Numbered from the stretch's first letter, positions 52,513 to 60,893 are shown. The stretch is 64,000 nucleotides of DNA from Sarcina sp034439435 (GCF_034439435.1 NZ_JAPCKJ010000001.1:744001-808000); one strand, 5' to 3'. Notes: a model not told the origin generated them from the letters alone. Program-made: numbers and translations.

Positions 52513-52929
52513 ATGACAAACTCAAATCACCCAATAGAGAATTTAATGGGCACAACAATGGAAAATCTTCGTGACATGATAGATGTTAATACTGTGATTG
52601 GAGATGCAATTGAAACTAAAGATGGAAGCTACATAATTCCAATCTCAAGAGTATCTTTTGGTTTCGCTTCTGGTGGCTCAGAAATTCCAAATAAAGAGCA
52701 AGAAAAGCAAGAAAATAGATTTGCCTTTGGGGGAGGTTCTGGAGCTGGTGTTAGCGTAAAACCAGTTGCATTCTTAGTTTTAAAAGGAGATTCTGTAAGA
52801 CTTCTTCCTGTAAATCAAACTAATACTTATGACAGAATAGTAGATAGTATACCACAAATAATAGAAATATTTAAGGACATAAATTATAATAAAAAAGATT
52901 TTAAAAAGGAGTCTTGTGATTGCGATTAA
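52513..52929 (+). CDS. Spore protein YtfJ / GerW family
   Basis: 138 aa. GTVIGDAIETKDGSYIIPISRVSFGFASGG-type N-terminal region and the glycine-rich FAFGGGSGAGVSVKPVAFLVL are hallmarks of YtfJ (GerW), needed for efficient spore germination. Start ATG at 52513, GGAGG seven bases upstream. It ends in a CDCD tail. It lies 57 bases after ytfI. Confidence 0.92.
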   Translation: MTNSNHPIENLMGTTMENLRDMIDVNTVIGDAIETKDGSYIIPISRVSFGFASGGSEIPNKEQEKQENRFAFGGGSGAGVSVKPVAFLVLKGDSVRLLPVNQTNTYDRIVDSIPQIIEIFKDINYNKKDFKKESCDCD

Positions 52930-52937
52930 AGCGCCTG

Positions 52938-53147
52938 CTATAGCTTTATATAACTCACTAAATAGTTTCTAATAAAATATTCCTGATTTTATTTAAGAGT
53001 TCTCTATTATAGATAAATACCCTCTAATATAATAAAATCAATTAACCAAACTCCATAATAAAACAACCTAAAACCTAAACTTCTTACTTCGCAGGGAGTA
53101 AGAAATTAAGAAACTTAATAATTTAGTGAGTTACTTTTGCTATTAAA
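52938..53147. repeat. Inverted-repeat intergenic element (type C, about 210 bp)
   Basis: ATAGC...TAACTCACTAAAT at the left is matched by ATTTAGTGAGTTA...GCTAT at the right, with an inner hairpin TTCTTACT/AGTAAGAA (near 53080-53105). No ORF. It fills the gap between gerW and scpB. Confidence 0.6.
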
Positions 53148-53152
53148 ATACT

Positions 53153-53187
53153 AAAAGGTAGAGAAGTTTATTTCTTCTCTACCTTTT
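53153..53187. terminator. Terminator of scpA-scpB
   Basis: AAAAGGTAGAGAAG / CTTCTCTACCTTTT, 14-bp perfect stem, directly after the scpB stop. Confidence 0.9.
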
Positions 53188-53191
53188 AAAT

Positions 53192-53779
53192 TTATTCTTC
53201 TGTCGCTGCTACTTCATCTTCTTCATCACTAAAAAGTTCTATAGATGGAAGATCACCTAAATCATTTAAAGCAAAATGTCTTAAAAACTCATCTGTAGTT
53301 CCATAAAGTATAGGTCTTCCTGGTACTTCTAATCTTCCGGTTTCTTCAACTAGGTTCTTTTCAACAAGCCTTTGTATAGCACTTTCACTCTTAACTCCTC
53401 TTATTTCATCTATCTCTACTCTAGTGATAGGTTGCTTATAACATATAATAGCTAAACTTTCTAAAGAAGCTTGAGATAATGATTGTCTAACATTCTTTTT
53501 TAGAAGCTTTTGAACATGCTCACTATTTTTAGTTTTAGTAACAAGTTGATAAGTTCCATTTAAACTAATAAGCTTTATCCCTCTTGCTCCATCTCCATTA
53601 TATATATTCATAAGCTCTCTCATTAAATCTTCTACATATTTAAAATCTTCTTCTACTATTCTACATATATCTTTTAAAGCTAGTGGTTCACCACTAACAA
53701 ATAAAAGAGATTCTATAATAGACATAAGTTCATCTTTTCTAGAAATCTCGCTAAACTCTATTTGGTTTATATCACTCAT
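53192..53779 (-). CDS. scpB: Segregation and condensation protein B
   Basis: Kleisin-interacting winged-helix subunit of the SMC-ScpAB condensin. 195 aa. SIIESLLFVSGEPLALKDIC and LSQASLESLAIICYKQPITRVEIDEIRGVKSE are the signature segments. It overlaps the scpA 3' end by 8 bases (translational coupling). The C-terminus is acidic. Confidence 0.96.
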   Translation of the reverse strand: MSDINQIEFSEISRKDELMSIIESLLFVSGEPLALKDICRIVEEDFKYVEDLMRELMNIYNGDGARGIKLISLNGTYQLVTKTKNSEHVQKLLKKNVRQSLSQASLESLAIICYKQPITRVEIDEIRGVKSESAIQRLVEKNLVEETGRLEVPGRPILYGTTDEFLRHFALNDLGDLPSIELFSDEEDEVAATEE

Positions 53780-54518
53780 TAACTATCACCTTCTCCATCA
53801 TAATCTCTCCAAAGTTTTCATACTGAACAACTTTAACTTCACTTCTTTTAATGAGTTCAAGCATAGCCATAAAAGTAACAACTACTTCTAACTTACATTC
53901 ACATTGTGGTATAAACTCAGAAAATCTAATAACACTCTTTTCATTTAGTTTGTCCCTTAGGAAATTAATTTTATCAGTAATCTTATACTTATCTACACTT
54001 ATCTTTTTTTCCATGACATTTACGTTTTGTTTTTCACCGTAAATTCTCATTAAATTATTATAAAGCTGATAAAGATCAAGCATAGTTATATTTTTAAAGT
54101 AATCTTCATCAAGTTTGTTGTCCACTTCAACCTCAATAATTTCAGCTTTCTTCGTAAATACTTCTCCAGTAGAAAGTTCTCTTTCTCTTAAATAAGCACT
54201 TATTTTCTTAAACTTTTTATATTCTTGAAGTTTTTCCATTAACATCTTTTGAAGGTCTTCCTCATCAACCTCATCCTCAACTTTCATCTTAGGAAGTAAG
54301 GACTTAGATTTTATCTCTATTAAAGTGGCTGCCATAACTATAAACTCTGAAGTTATCTCTAAATCAAGTTCCTTCATTAAGGCTATATATTCTAAATACT
54401 GTTTTGTGATTTCATGAATCTTTATCTCAGTAATACTCATTTCATTCTTTTTGATTAAATGCAAAAGCAAATCAAAAGGTCCATCAAAGTTTTTAAGTTT
54501 GATAATTGGCATCTCCAT
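53772..54518 (-). CDS. scpA: Segregation and condensation protein A (kleisin)
   Basis: 248 aa. The N-terminal kleisin helix MPIIKLKNFDGPFDLLLHLIKKNEMSITEIKIHEITKQYL is very conserved; the C-terminal winged helix (VVTFMAMLELIKRSEVKVVQ) contacts the SMC head. Start at 54518; AGGAGA lies 12 bases upstream, and an ATG two codons in (GGAG nearer) is an alternative start. Confidence 0.96.
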   Translation of the reverse strand: MEMPIIKLKNFDGPFDLLLHLIKKNEMSITEIKIHEITKQYLEYIALMKELDLEITSEFIVMAATLIEIKSKSLLPKMKVEDEVDEEDLQKMLMEKLQEYKKFKKISAYLRERELSTGEVFTKKAEIIEVEVDNKLDEDYFKNITMLDLYQLYNNLMRIYGEKQNVNVMEKKISVDKYKITDKINFLRDKLNEKSVIRFSEFIPQCECKLEVVVTFMAMLELIKRSEVKVVQYENFGEIMMEKVIVNE

Positions 54519-54666
54519 AGTTTATTTTTTCTCCTACTATTCAAAACTTCACATAATATCATAACAACTATCCCCTAAAAAAGCAATGAACATCACTGAT
54601 AAAGCTAAAGTTACCATTAATAACCTTATCCTTTTTTAATCTATTAATATACCTTTATATAGTTTA

Positions 54667-54896
54667 CTATATTTGAGGCTAGTGTTGATTTTTAGATAGA
54701 ACTGTAAGACCATCTTAATGAGCATCTAGTATTGCATTCATATACGTAGGAATAATAGCGTTAAGAAGCTTTTTCTGTTTGAGCGTAGCGAGTTTAAAAG
54801 CTTTAGCTATTATTCTGGAGTAGATGGTTGCAATACTTTGCAAAATTAAGTAGTTCTGAAGGGCTATCTAAAAATCAACATTCACCTCAAATATAG
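54667..54896. repeat. Full-length family A element with nested core hairpin (230 bp)
   Basis: The ends CTATATTTGAGG/CCTCAAATATAG are exact complements although they differ from the ends of the 33609 copy, so pairing is preserved. The family body is interrupted at GCATT by a core (54744-54822): ACGTAG, arm GAATAATAGC, GTTA, arm, CTGTTTGAGCGTAGCGAGTT, arm, GCTATTATTC, TGGAGTA. Confidence 0.85.
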
Positions 54897-54907
54897 ACTT
54901 ATAAAAA

Positions 54908-54942
54908 AACAACTGGCATAGGTAGACTATATGCCAGTTGTT
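54908..54942. terminator. Terminator of the dacF transcript
   Basis: AACAACTGGCATA / TATGCCAGTTGTT, exact 13-bp stem; the minus side runs into seven Us. Confidence 0.92.
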
Positions 54943-55015
54943 ACTCTTTTTAGCTAATGAATATTTATGTTTAATTCTAAATCAAACCACTCAAAATGTC
55001 TAATAATTTAAAAAT

Positions 55016-55114
55016 CTAATTATTTTTATTTGTTTTACTTTTATCTTTTGCTCTCTTATTCAATAATTCAACTAAATTTTCAAGTTCTTTTCTAGTTACA
55101 TTTTTATCTTTCAT
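55016..55114 (-). CDS. Small 32-aa protein, hypothetical
   Basis: ATG at 55114 preceded by AGGGAA. The product begins MKDKNVTRKELENLVELL and ends in a Lys/Asn-rich tail KSKTNKNN. It is highly charged with no TM helix. It lies 36 bases after the dacF stop and before a strong terminator, so it could be the last gene of that transcript. No family recognised. Confidence 0.5.
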   Translation of the reverse strand: MKDKNVTRKELENLVELLNKRAKDKSKTNKNN

Positions 55115-55150
55115 AATAATTCCCTATCTTAATATAACTTAAATATATTT

Positions 55151-56530
55151 TTAGTCTTCTTCAGCATTATTTTTTTCGTCTTGTTTTTTATCATCTGTCT
55201 TTGCATCTCTTATCTTTTCTGCTTTTTCTTCTTTAATTTTTTTATCTTCTTTTTCCATACTTGGAGCATTTGCTTTTTCTTCTTTTATATCATTTTTATT
55301 TTTAGACTTATCATTTTCTACTTTTCCGTTAGTCTTTTCATCTTCTTTCTTCTCTTCTACTTTATCTTCCTCTTCACTATTAAAGAAATTCTTAACCTTA
55401 AATTTAACACTGTCAATAATTCCACCTTTTTTCATGTCTCTATCTGAATATAGATCCACTTTACCTAAAAGTTCTCCATCTAAATAATATTCACAGTATC
55501 CAACAGTCTCAAATTCCTTAACCTTTGTCTTGCTTTCATCTAAAACAATTTTCTTTTCTACTTTATCACCCATGCCCCTTGGATAAACTATGGTTAAATC
55601 ATCTTTAGCCTTTCCTATGATAAACTTATCACCAGTTTTACTCATAGGGATTTGTTCAACGTCACTGTCTTTTTTAGCTACTTGCTTACTTTCAAATTTA
55701 GAAAAACCATAGTTCATAAGCATACTAGCATCTCTATTTCTGATTTTAAAGGTTGGAGCTCCCATTATTACGGAAAGCATTCTAACTCCATCCCTAGTTG
55801 CAGTAGCTGAGATACAGTATTTAGCATCATTAGTGAATCCAGTTTTAAGACCATCGCATCCCTTAAAGAATCTAACTAATTTATTATGGTTAACAAGTTC
55901 AATAGGGGATTTTCTTCCTTCTGATATAGTTTCCATATAAGTTCCTGTATATTTTAATATAGTAGGATGTTTTAAAAGTTCTCTAGACATTATAGAAATA
56001 TCATATGCAGTTGAAAGATGTCCATCAATAGGAAGTCCTGTGCAGTTTTTAAATGTAGTATTTTTCATTCCAAGCTCTTGAGCTCTTTTATTCATCATTT
56101 CAACAAAGCCACTTTCACTTCCACCTAAATATTCAGCCATAGCCACAGCTGCATCATTACCAGAAGCAATACCAATTCCCTTTATAATCTCCTCAACAGT
56201 TCTGATTTCTCCAGTATCTAAAAGCATGGTACTTCCACCCATTTTCTTAGCTGTTTCACTAACTGTGATTTGATCTGAAAGTTTCATTTCTCCTCTATCT
56301 ACTTTCTCCATGGCAAGTAGCATTGTCATGATTTTTGTTACTGAAGCAGGTGCAAATTTTTCATTAGCATTTTTCTCATAAATTATTTTCCCTGTACTAG
56401 CCTCCATGAGAAGTGCTGATTTTGCTTCTACATCTATTGCTTCTTCAGCTTTTACGAGAACAGAAGAAAACATGCTAAATAAAGATAAAAATATTGCAAA
56501 TGCTGCTATTTTTCTTATGTATTTTTTCAT
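55151..56530 (-). CDS. dacF: D-alanyl-D-alanine carboxypeptidase (DacF-like) with long charged tail
   Basis: 459 aa. Signal peptide at residues 1-28. Catalytic motifs: SVTK in APASVTKIMTMLLAMEK, SGN in ASGNDAAVAMAEYLGG, and GLKTGFTNDAKYC. The C-terminal beta domain follows to about residue 385. The last 75 residues are almost only K, E, D and N (e.g. KVEEKKEDEKTNGK), unlike Bacillus DacF (about 390 aa). In B. subtilis dacF is a forespore sigma-F gene shaping cortex. Confidence 0.9.
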   Translation of the reverse strand: MKKYIRKIAAFAIFLSLFSMFSSVLVKAEEAIDVEAKSALLMEASTGKIIYEKNANEKFAPASVTKIMTMLLAMEKVDRGEMKLSDQITVSETAKKMGGSTMLLDTGEIRTVEEIIKGIGIASGNDAAVAMAEYLGGSESGFVEMMNKRAQELGMKNTTFKNCTGLPIDGHLSTAYDISIMSRELLKHPTILKYTGTYMETISEGRKSPIELVNHNKLVRFFKGCDGLKTGFTNDAKYCISATATRDGVRMLSVIMGAPTFKIRNRDASMLMNYGFSKFESKQVAKKDSDVEQIPMSKTGDKFIIGKAKDDLTIVYPRGMGDKVEKKIVLDESKTKVKEFETVGYCEYYLDGELLGKVDLYSDRDMKKGGIIDSVKFKVKNFFNSEEEDKVEEKKEDEKTNGKVENDKSKNKNDIKEEKANAPSMEKEDKKIKEEKAEKIRDAKTDDKKQDEKNNAEED

Positions 56531-56590
56531 AATATCTCCTCCTTTCCTGCTTATTTTCTCCTAAAAGAGATAAATTATAAGCAAAAAAGA

Positions 56591-56629
56591 AAAAGTTATC
56601 CTATACTAAATTCGTATAAGATAACTTTT
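56591..56629. terminator. Terminator upstream of dacF
   Basis: Minus strand AAAAGTTATCTTATAC / GTATAGGATAACTTTT then UUUCUUUUUU; closes the pdp transcript. Confidence 0.85.
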
Positions 56630-56723
56630 ATGAAAAAATCTATAATGAGCATCTAAAATTTAAATTTCTACTCCTCTTAAAACTATTAAATATAATAATA
56701 AGACTTTTGAAATTTATTTATAT

Positions 56724-56816
56724 AAAGCAAGTTGGGTTCCTTGTTAGATATGGTTTCAAAGATTGTGATGCGTAACTATAATCTAAGCTATACCTAACAA
56801 GAATCCAACAAGCTTT
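56724..56816. repeat. Imperfect palindrome of about 93 bp (type D)
   Basis: AAGCAAGTTGGGTTCCTTG, TTAGATATGG at the left mirror CTATACCTAACAAG, AATCCAACAAGCTTT at the right. The central part has AGATT/AATCT. No ORF and no link with the other families seen. Confidence 0.5.
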
Positions 56817-56839
56817 ACAGCTATTTTATTAACTAAATA

Positions 56840-58141
56840 CTATTTAACTATATCGTATATTAATGGGATATCTTTTACTGAATCTGAAATTTCATAGTTA
56901 GCTAGTATTCCATCTACTGCTTTCTTACCTTTTTCTTCATCATCAGCATGAATATATGCTATGATATCTCCTTCATTAACTTTATCTCCTCTTTTCTTTT
57001 CAAGAACAATACCAACAGCTAAATCTATTATACTTTCCTTAGTAGCTCTTCCTGCTCCAAGTTCCATAGCAACTAATCCTATGTTCTCAGCATGTATTTT
57101 GCTTACCACTCCTGATTTAGTAGATTTAACTGGAATTACATATTTAGCATTGTGGAAGTTTGATATGTCATCAATAACAGATGCATCTCCACCTTGAGCT
57201 GTTACAAACTCTTTTAATTTTTCAATTGCTTTTCCTGAAGTTATTGTTTCCATTAACATTTTTCTAGCCTCATCAGTATCTTTAGCAACACCTGCTAAAA
57301 CAACCATGTTGCTTCCAAGTGTTAAACAAAGTTCTAAAAGATCCTTAGGACCATTTCCTCTTAATGTTTCTATAGCTTCTTTAACTTCTAAAGCATTACC
57401 TATAGCAAATCCTAAAGGTTGATCCATATCTGAGATTATGGCAACAGTATTTCTTCCAACATGTTTACCTATACCAACCATTTCAGTTGCAAGTTCTCTA
57501 GCTGCCTCTGGAGTTTTCATAAATGCTCCATCTCCAACCTTAACATCTAGTACTATAGCATCTGCACCTGCTGCTATCTTTTTACTCATAATACTTGAAG
57601 CTATTAATGATACATTATCAACAGTTCCAGTAACATCTCTTAAAGCATAAAGCTTTTTATCAGCGGGAGCTAAATCTCCTGTTTGTCCACCAACTGCTAA
57701 CTTTATATTATTAACATTATTTATAAACTGATCCTTAGTCATTTCTACTGAGAATCCATCAAAACTTTCTAATTTATCTATTGTTCCACCAGTATGTCCA
57801 AGACCTCTTCCTGACATCTTAGCCACAGGAATTCCTAAAGCCCCAACCATAGGTCCTAAAACTAAAGTAGTTGTATCACCAACTCCACCTGTTGAATGCT
57901 TATCTACTTTTATACCGTGAATTTCACTTAAATCTAATATATCTCCTGAATTAACCATAGCCATAGTTAAGTCTGAAGTTTCTCTCTTATTCATTTTTTG
58001 GAAGTATATCGCCATTAATAAGGCTGCTACCTGATAATCTGGTATTTCACCATTTGTATATTTATCAACAAAGAAATTTATTTCCTTTGTACTTAATTCT
58101 CCGCCATTTCTCTTTTTTAATATTAAATCATACATTCTCAT
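56840..58141 (-). CDS. pdp: Pyrimidine-nucleoside phosphorylase
   Basis: Phosphorolysis of uridine, thymidine and related nucleosides. The phosphate-binding signature KVDKHSTGGVGDTTTLVLGP lies near residue 80, followed by AKMSGRGLGHTGGTIDKLES. About 433 aa. Start MRMYDLILKKRN at 58141 is preferred as GGAGGA is eight bases upstream. It sits near DD-carboxypeptidase and xerD genes as in other clostridia. Confidence 0.96.
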   Translation of the reverse strand: MRMYDLILKKRNGGELSTKEINFFVDKYTNGEIPDYQVAALLMAIYFQKMNKRETSDLTMAMVNSGDILDLSEIHGIKVDKHSTGGVGDTTTLVLGPMVGALGIPVAKMSGRGLGHTGGTIDKLESFDGFSVEMTKDQFINNVNNIKLAVGGQTGDLAPADKKLYALRDVTGTVDNVSLIASSIMSKKIAAGADAIVLDVKVGDGAFMKTPEAARELATEMVGIGKHVGRNTVAIISDMDQPLGFAIGNALEVKEAIETLRGNGPKDLLELCLTLGSNMVVLAGVAKDTDEARKMLMETITSGKAIEKLKEFVTAQGGDASVIDDISNFHNAKYVIPVKSTKSGVVSKIHAENIGLVAMELGAGRATKESIIDLAVGIVLEKKRGDKVNEGDIIAYIHADDEEKGKKAVDGILANYEISDSVKDIPLIYDIVK

Positions 58142-58346
58142 AAGTTTTTCCTCCATATCATCACATCATGGTAACCTTTTCACAACTTCATTTTATCAAA
58201 GAGAATCCCTATTTACAAGTACTTTCCCGTATTTATTTATAATATATTTTTAAACAATTAATCAATTATTCTTTTTTTAATTATAAAATCGTAAAAATTT
58301 CACAAATTTATTTATCAAATACCAATTTAAATACTCTAAAAATTAC

Positions 58347-58384
58347 AAAAAGAAAAGACTTTTATGAAAGCCTTTCCTCTTTTT
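58347..58384 (-). terminator. Terminator downstream of the YxeA-like gene
   Basis: AAAGAGGAAAGGCTTT, CATA, AAAGTCTTTTCTTTTT on the minus strand; the U-rich tail is part of the 3' arm. It starts 4 bases after the stop. Confidence 0.75.
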
Positions 58385-58388
58385 ACTA

Positions 58389-58778
58389 TTACTTATCTAA
58401 TTCAGCTTTAGCTGCACTTGGCACCTCATCAGGTTTAACTTCTTCATAGCTAGTAATCTCATTTACAGAATTATCTTTTACATCTTTAACCCTTATTTCT
58501 AAATAGGCATCTTTTCTCAATTGCTTTTTATCTGATGAAAATCTAACCTTTATTCCTTTTCCATCTTTATCATAAGCACTTACATCTTCATATTGATAAT
58601 AAATGAAATCCTTTTTTTCACCATCTCTAATATATGGTTCTTTATGCTCTTTACCATCCTGTATTATCTTAACATAAAATTTTTCAGTATTTATTTCATT
58701 AAGCCTTGTACATCCAATCATTCCTGATAACATTGATACTGCAAAAATACCTATAATTAATCTTTTTATGTACTTCAA
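58389..58778 (-). CDS. YxeA family (DUF1093) lipoprotein
   Basis: 129 aa. Signal peptide with lipobox LSGMIGC (Cys near residue 23). The following FYVKIIQDGKEHKEP, YQYEDVSAYDKDGKGIKVRF and LRKDAYLEIRVKD have the YxeA arrangement of an OB-like small beta domain. Short C-terminal charged extension. Function of the family unknown; extracellular, membrane-anchored. Confidence 0.8.
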   Translation of the reverse strand: MKYIKRLIIGIFAVSMLSGMIGCTRLNEINTEKFYVKIIQDGKEHKEPYIRDGEKKDFIYYQYEDVSAYDKDGKGIKVRFSSDKKQLRKDAYLEIRVKDVKDNSVNEITSYEEVKPDEVPSAAKAELDK

Positions 58779-58936
58779 ACCTCATCACACTCCTTTAATA
58801 ATTCTTCTTTGAAGCATTTATCTTAATCACTAAATTCATTATAAATTCAAAGTGAAAATTTTAATATTTATCTTTATTACATTACTCTTACATTTTTGTA
58901 ATTAAGAATAAAGTATATCTAATAAAATATTTATCC

Positions 58937-59007
58937 ATAAATTAAAGCAGTTATCTATTATAGATAGCTTTTTAACTACTAAATAATAAATAACTGCATT
59001 AAATTTT
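58937..59007 (-). terminator. Large hairpin at the xerD 3' end
   Basis: TTTAATGCAGTTAT...ATAACTGCTTTAAT forms the outer stem (minus strand), with a smaller AGCTATCT/AGATAG-type stem inside. It starts at the xerD stop codon. Confidence 0.6.
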
Positions 59008-59879
59008 TATGCTCTAGGGTGAGCCTTTCGATATATATTATTGATTTTTTCATTATTTATAATATCATAGTACATATCTATATAAGTCATTACTTGATTT
59101 CCAAGTAATTCTTGTACTACTTTAGCATTAGCTCCATTTTGTAATAAGTGCACCGCAAAAGAATGTCTAAAGGTATTTAAATTAATATCTTTACCAATAT
59201 TTGCAATTACAGCATATTCCTTAACAATTCTCCAAACTCCTTGCCTAGTTATAGGCTCTCCACTCATATTTAAGAAAAGCTTGTCTGATCCCTTAGAATT
59301 ATCTTCTCTAACAACTATATATCTTTTAAGAGATTCCTTTGCTGCCTTTCCTATTGGTATAAGTCTCTCGTATCCTCTACTATCTCTACAATTTACAAAA
59401 GATGAATCCAAATTGACATCTTCAACTCTTAAAGATATAAGCTCTGAAACCTTCATGCCAGTTGCATACATAAGTTCTAGTAAAGCTTTATCTCTTATCC
59501 CCTTTTCAGTTAAAGCATTTGTGGAGTTCATAATTTTGTTTATCTCGTCAACAGTAAGAACTAAAGGTTTCTTCTTTTCAACTCTTTCTTTTTTCATAGT
59601 CAAATTTGGAACCTTCTTTAAAAATTCTTCTGCCACTAAGAAATTATAAAAATTTCTTAAAGATATGATAGTTCTTTGGATTGATGATGGAGACTTGTGA
59701 CTCTCTTTTAGATGTTGTACATAAGATACCAAAGGATATCCATCCTCATCTACCTTAAGCCCTTTTTCCTCTACAAAATCTAAATACATAGAGACATCTG
59801 TAATGTATGCACTTACGGTATTCTTTCTCTTTCCTATTGATTCTAGATATACTTCGTATTTGCTTACTAAATCTTTCAT
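59007..59879 (-). CDS. xerD: Tyrosine recombinase XerD-like
   Basis: 290 aa integrase family recombinase that resolves chromosome dimers at dif. N-terminal SAM-like domain (SAYITDVSMYLDFV). Catalytic residues: the first Arg is substituted or shifted: the motif reads ELMYATGMKVSELISLRVEDV, with Lys where Arg is usual (TGLRVSE in most XerD). The second set NTFRHSFAVHLLQNG (H-x-x-R region), GNQVMTYIDMY (Tyr) is present. XerD by context (xerD-spoIIM as in Bacillus/clostridia). Confidence 0.82.
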   Translation of the reverse strand: MKDLVSKYEVYLESIGKRKNTVSAYITDVSMYLDFVEEKGLKVDEDGYPLVSYVQHLKESHKSPSSIQRTIISLRNFYNFLVAEEFLKKVPNLTMKKERVEKKKPLVLTVDEINKIMNSTNALTEKGIRDKALLELMYATGMKVSELISLRVEDVNLDSSFVNCRDSRGYERLIPIGKAAKESLKRYIVVREDNSKGSDKLFLNMSGEPITRQGVWRIVKEYAVIANIGKDINLNTFRHSFAVHLLQNGANAKVVQELLGNQVMTYIDMYYDIINNEKINNIYRKAHPRA

Positions 59880-59928
59880 ATTAACTCCTAACCAAAATGT
59901 TATTACATAATTATTTATATTACAGAAA

Positions 59929-60549
59929 TCACCTACTAATTACTAATCTTATTAAATTAGGTGAGATATATGTTTCAATTAATATTCCTGATATGATAAT
60001 TAGGCTCAAAAGTCCTTGAAAGTTTAAATATGTCTTACTAATATCAAGTTTTATTCTGTCTCTAGCTCCCCCCATTTTAAGCTTAGTCATGGAATGTTTT
60101 ATAGCTAAAACACTAATTAACATTATTATTGGAATAAAAATTAAATTTTGAATCATTAAACCTGATAATACTAACATAAGTCCTTTGCCACCTAAGATGC
60201 TAACTATTAAAGAAAAGGTAAATCCAATAACATAACCTTTTGCCAAATCCATCATAAGAATTACAGGAATTCCTACAGCTGTATAACCTAATAAAATTAT
60301 TATTACTACCATTGGTAAAACATTCTTAATACTATCAGCAAGAATACTTGTATAAGCCACTGAATTTCCATTTAAGAATCCTAAGAAGTTATTAAAATAA
60401 TTAGTAATCTCAACCCTATTAAAATCACTCATGTAGTAAACTGTATAGGACCCTAAAACTATACCAACTAAAAAGAATAAAAGTACCCATAAAAAAGTGA
60501 TTTTATTTTCCTTTAATGACTCCATAAGCCCACTTAAAAACATCCTCAT
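59929..60549 (-). CDS. spoIIM: Stage II sporulation protein M
   Basis: Integral membrane subunit of the SpoIIDMP machine that thins septal peptidoglycan and drives engulfment. About 206 aa, five TM helices (residues 15-38, 75-100, 105-128, 135-158, 175-195). Start MRMFLSGLMES at 60549 because GGAGAGAGG is just upstream; earlier in-frame ATG overlaps that SD. Downstream of nudF, upstream of xerD, the canonical order. Confidence 0.93.
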   Translation of the reverse strand: MRMFLSGLMESLKENKITFLWVLLFFLVGIVLGSYTVYYMSDFNRVEITNYFNNFLGFLNGNSVAYTSILADSIKNVLPMVVIIILLGYTAVGIPVILMMDLAKGYVIGFTFSLIVSILGGKGLMLVLSGLMIQNLIFIPIIMLISVLAIKHSMTKLKMGGARDRIKLDISKTYLNFQGLLSLIIISGILIETYISPNLIRLVISR

Positions 60550-60743
60550 AAATCCTCTCTCCCCTTCCATTAAGCTATCTATTAAAGAATATGATTAACA
60601 TAATAAAAAGATACGTACTTTTTAAAATTTATTTTTAGCCTTATAAAAAGCTAGCTAAAATATTCTAACTAATTATTTTATTAGAATATATTTTTAATTT
60701 AGTCTGTATATTTTAATATAAGATTTAATAGGAGTTATTTATA

Positions 60744-60893
60744 TTGAAAAAAAGATTATGTTTCATATCTATTGGCATCCTAACTATACTTTTTAGCAAT
60801 AATATTTATGATTTTTTCTATAGTGGTTATGGTGAGACTTTTAAACTAATAAAAACTTTTTCTTTTATGCTAATTGGCTTAGCATTAGTTTAA
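60744..60893 (+). CDS. Small membrane protein, hypothetical (49 aa)
   Basis: TTG start at 60744, GGAG nine bases upstream. Product MKKRLCFISIGILTILFSNN, then YDFFYSGYGETFKLIKTF and SFMLIGLALV: two hydrophobic segments. It is followed by a strong bidirectional terminator. Too short for family assignment. Confidence 0.5.
   Translation: MKKRLCFISIGILTILFSNNIYDFFYSGYGETFKLIKTFSFMLIGLALV

Larger units (their letters stand above)
54519..55015. other. Interval between scpA and the dacF region
   Basis: Holds the 230-bp repeat element (54667-54896) and a terminator (54908-54942). The 54519-54666 part shows no gene and nothing else recognised. Confidence 0.5.
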
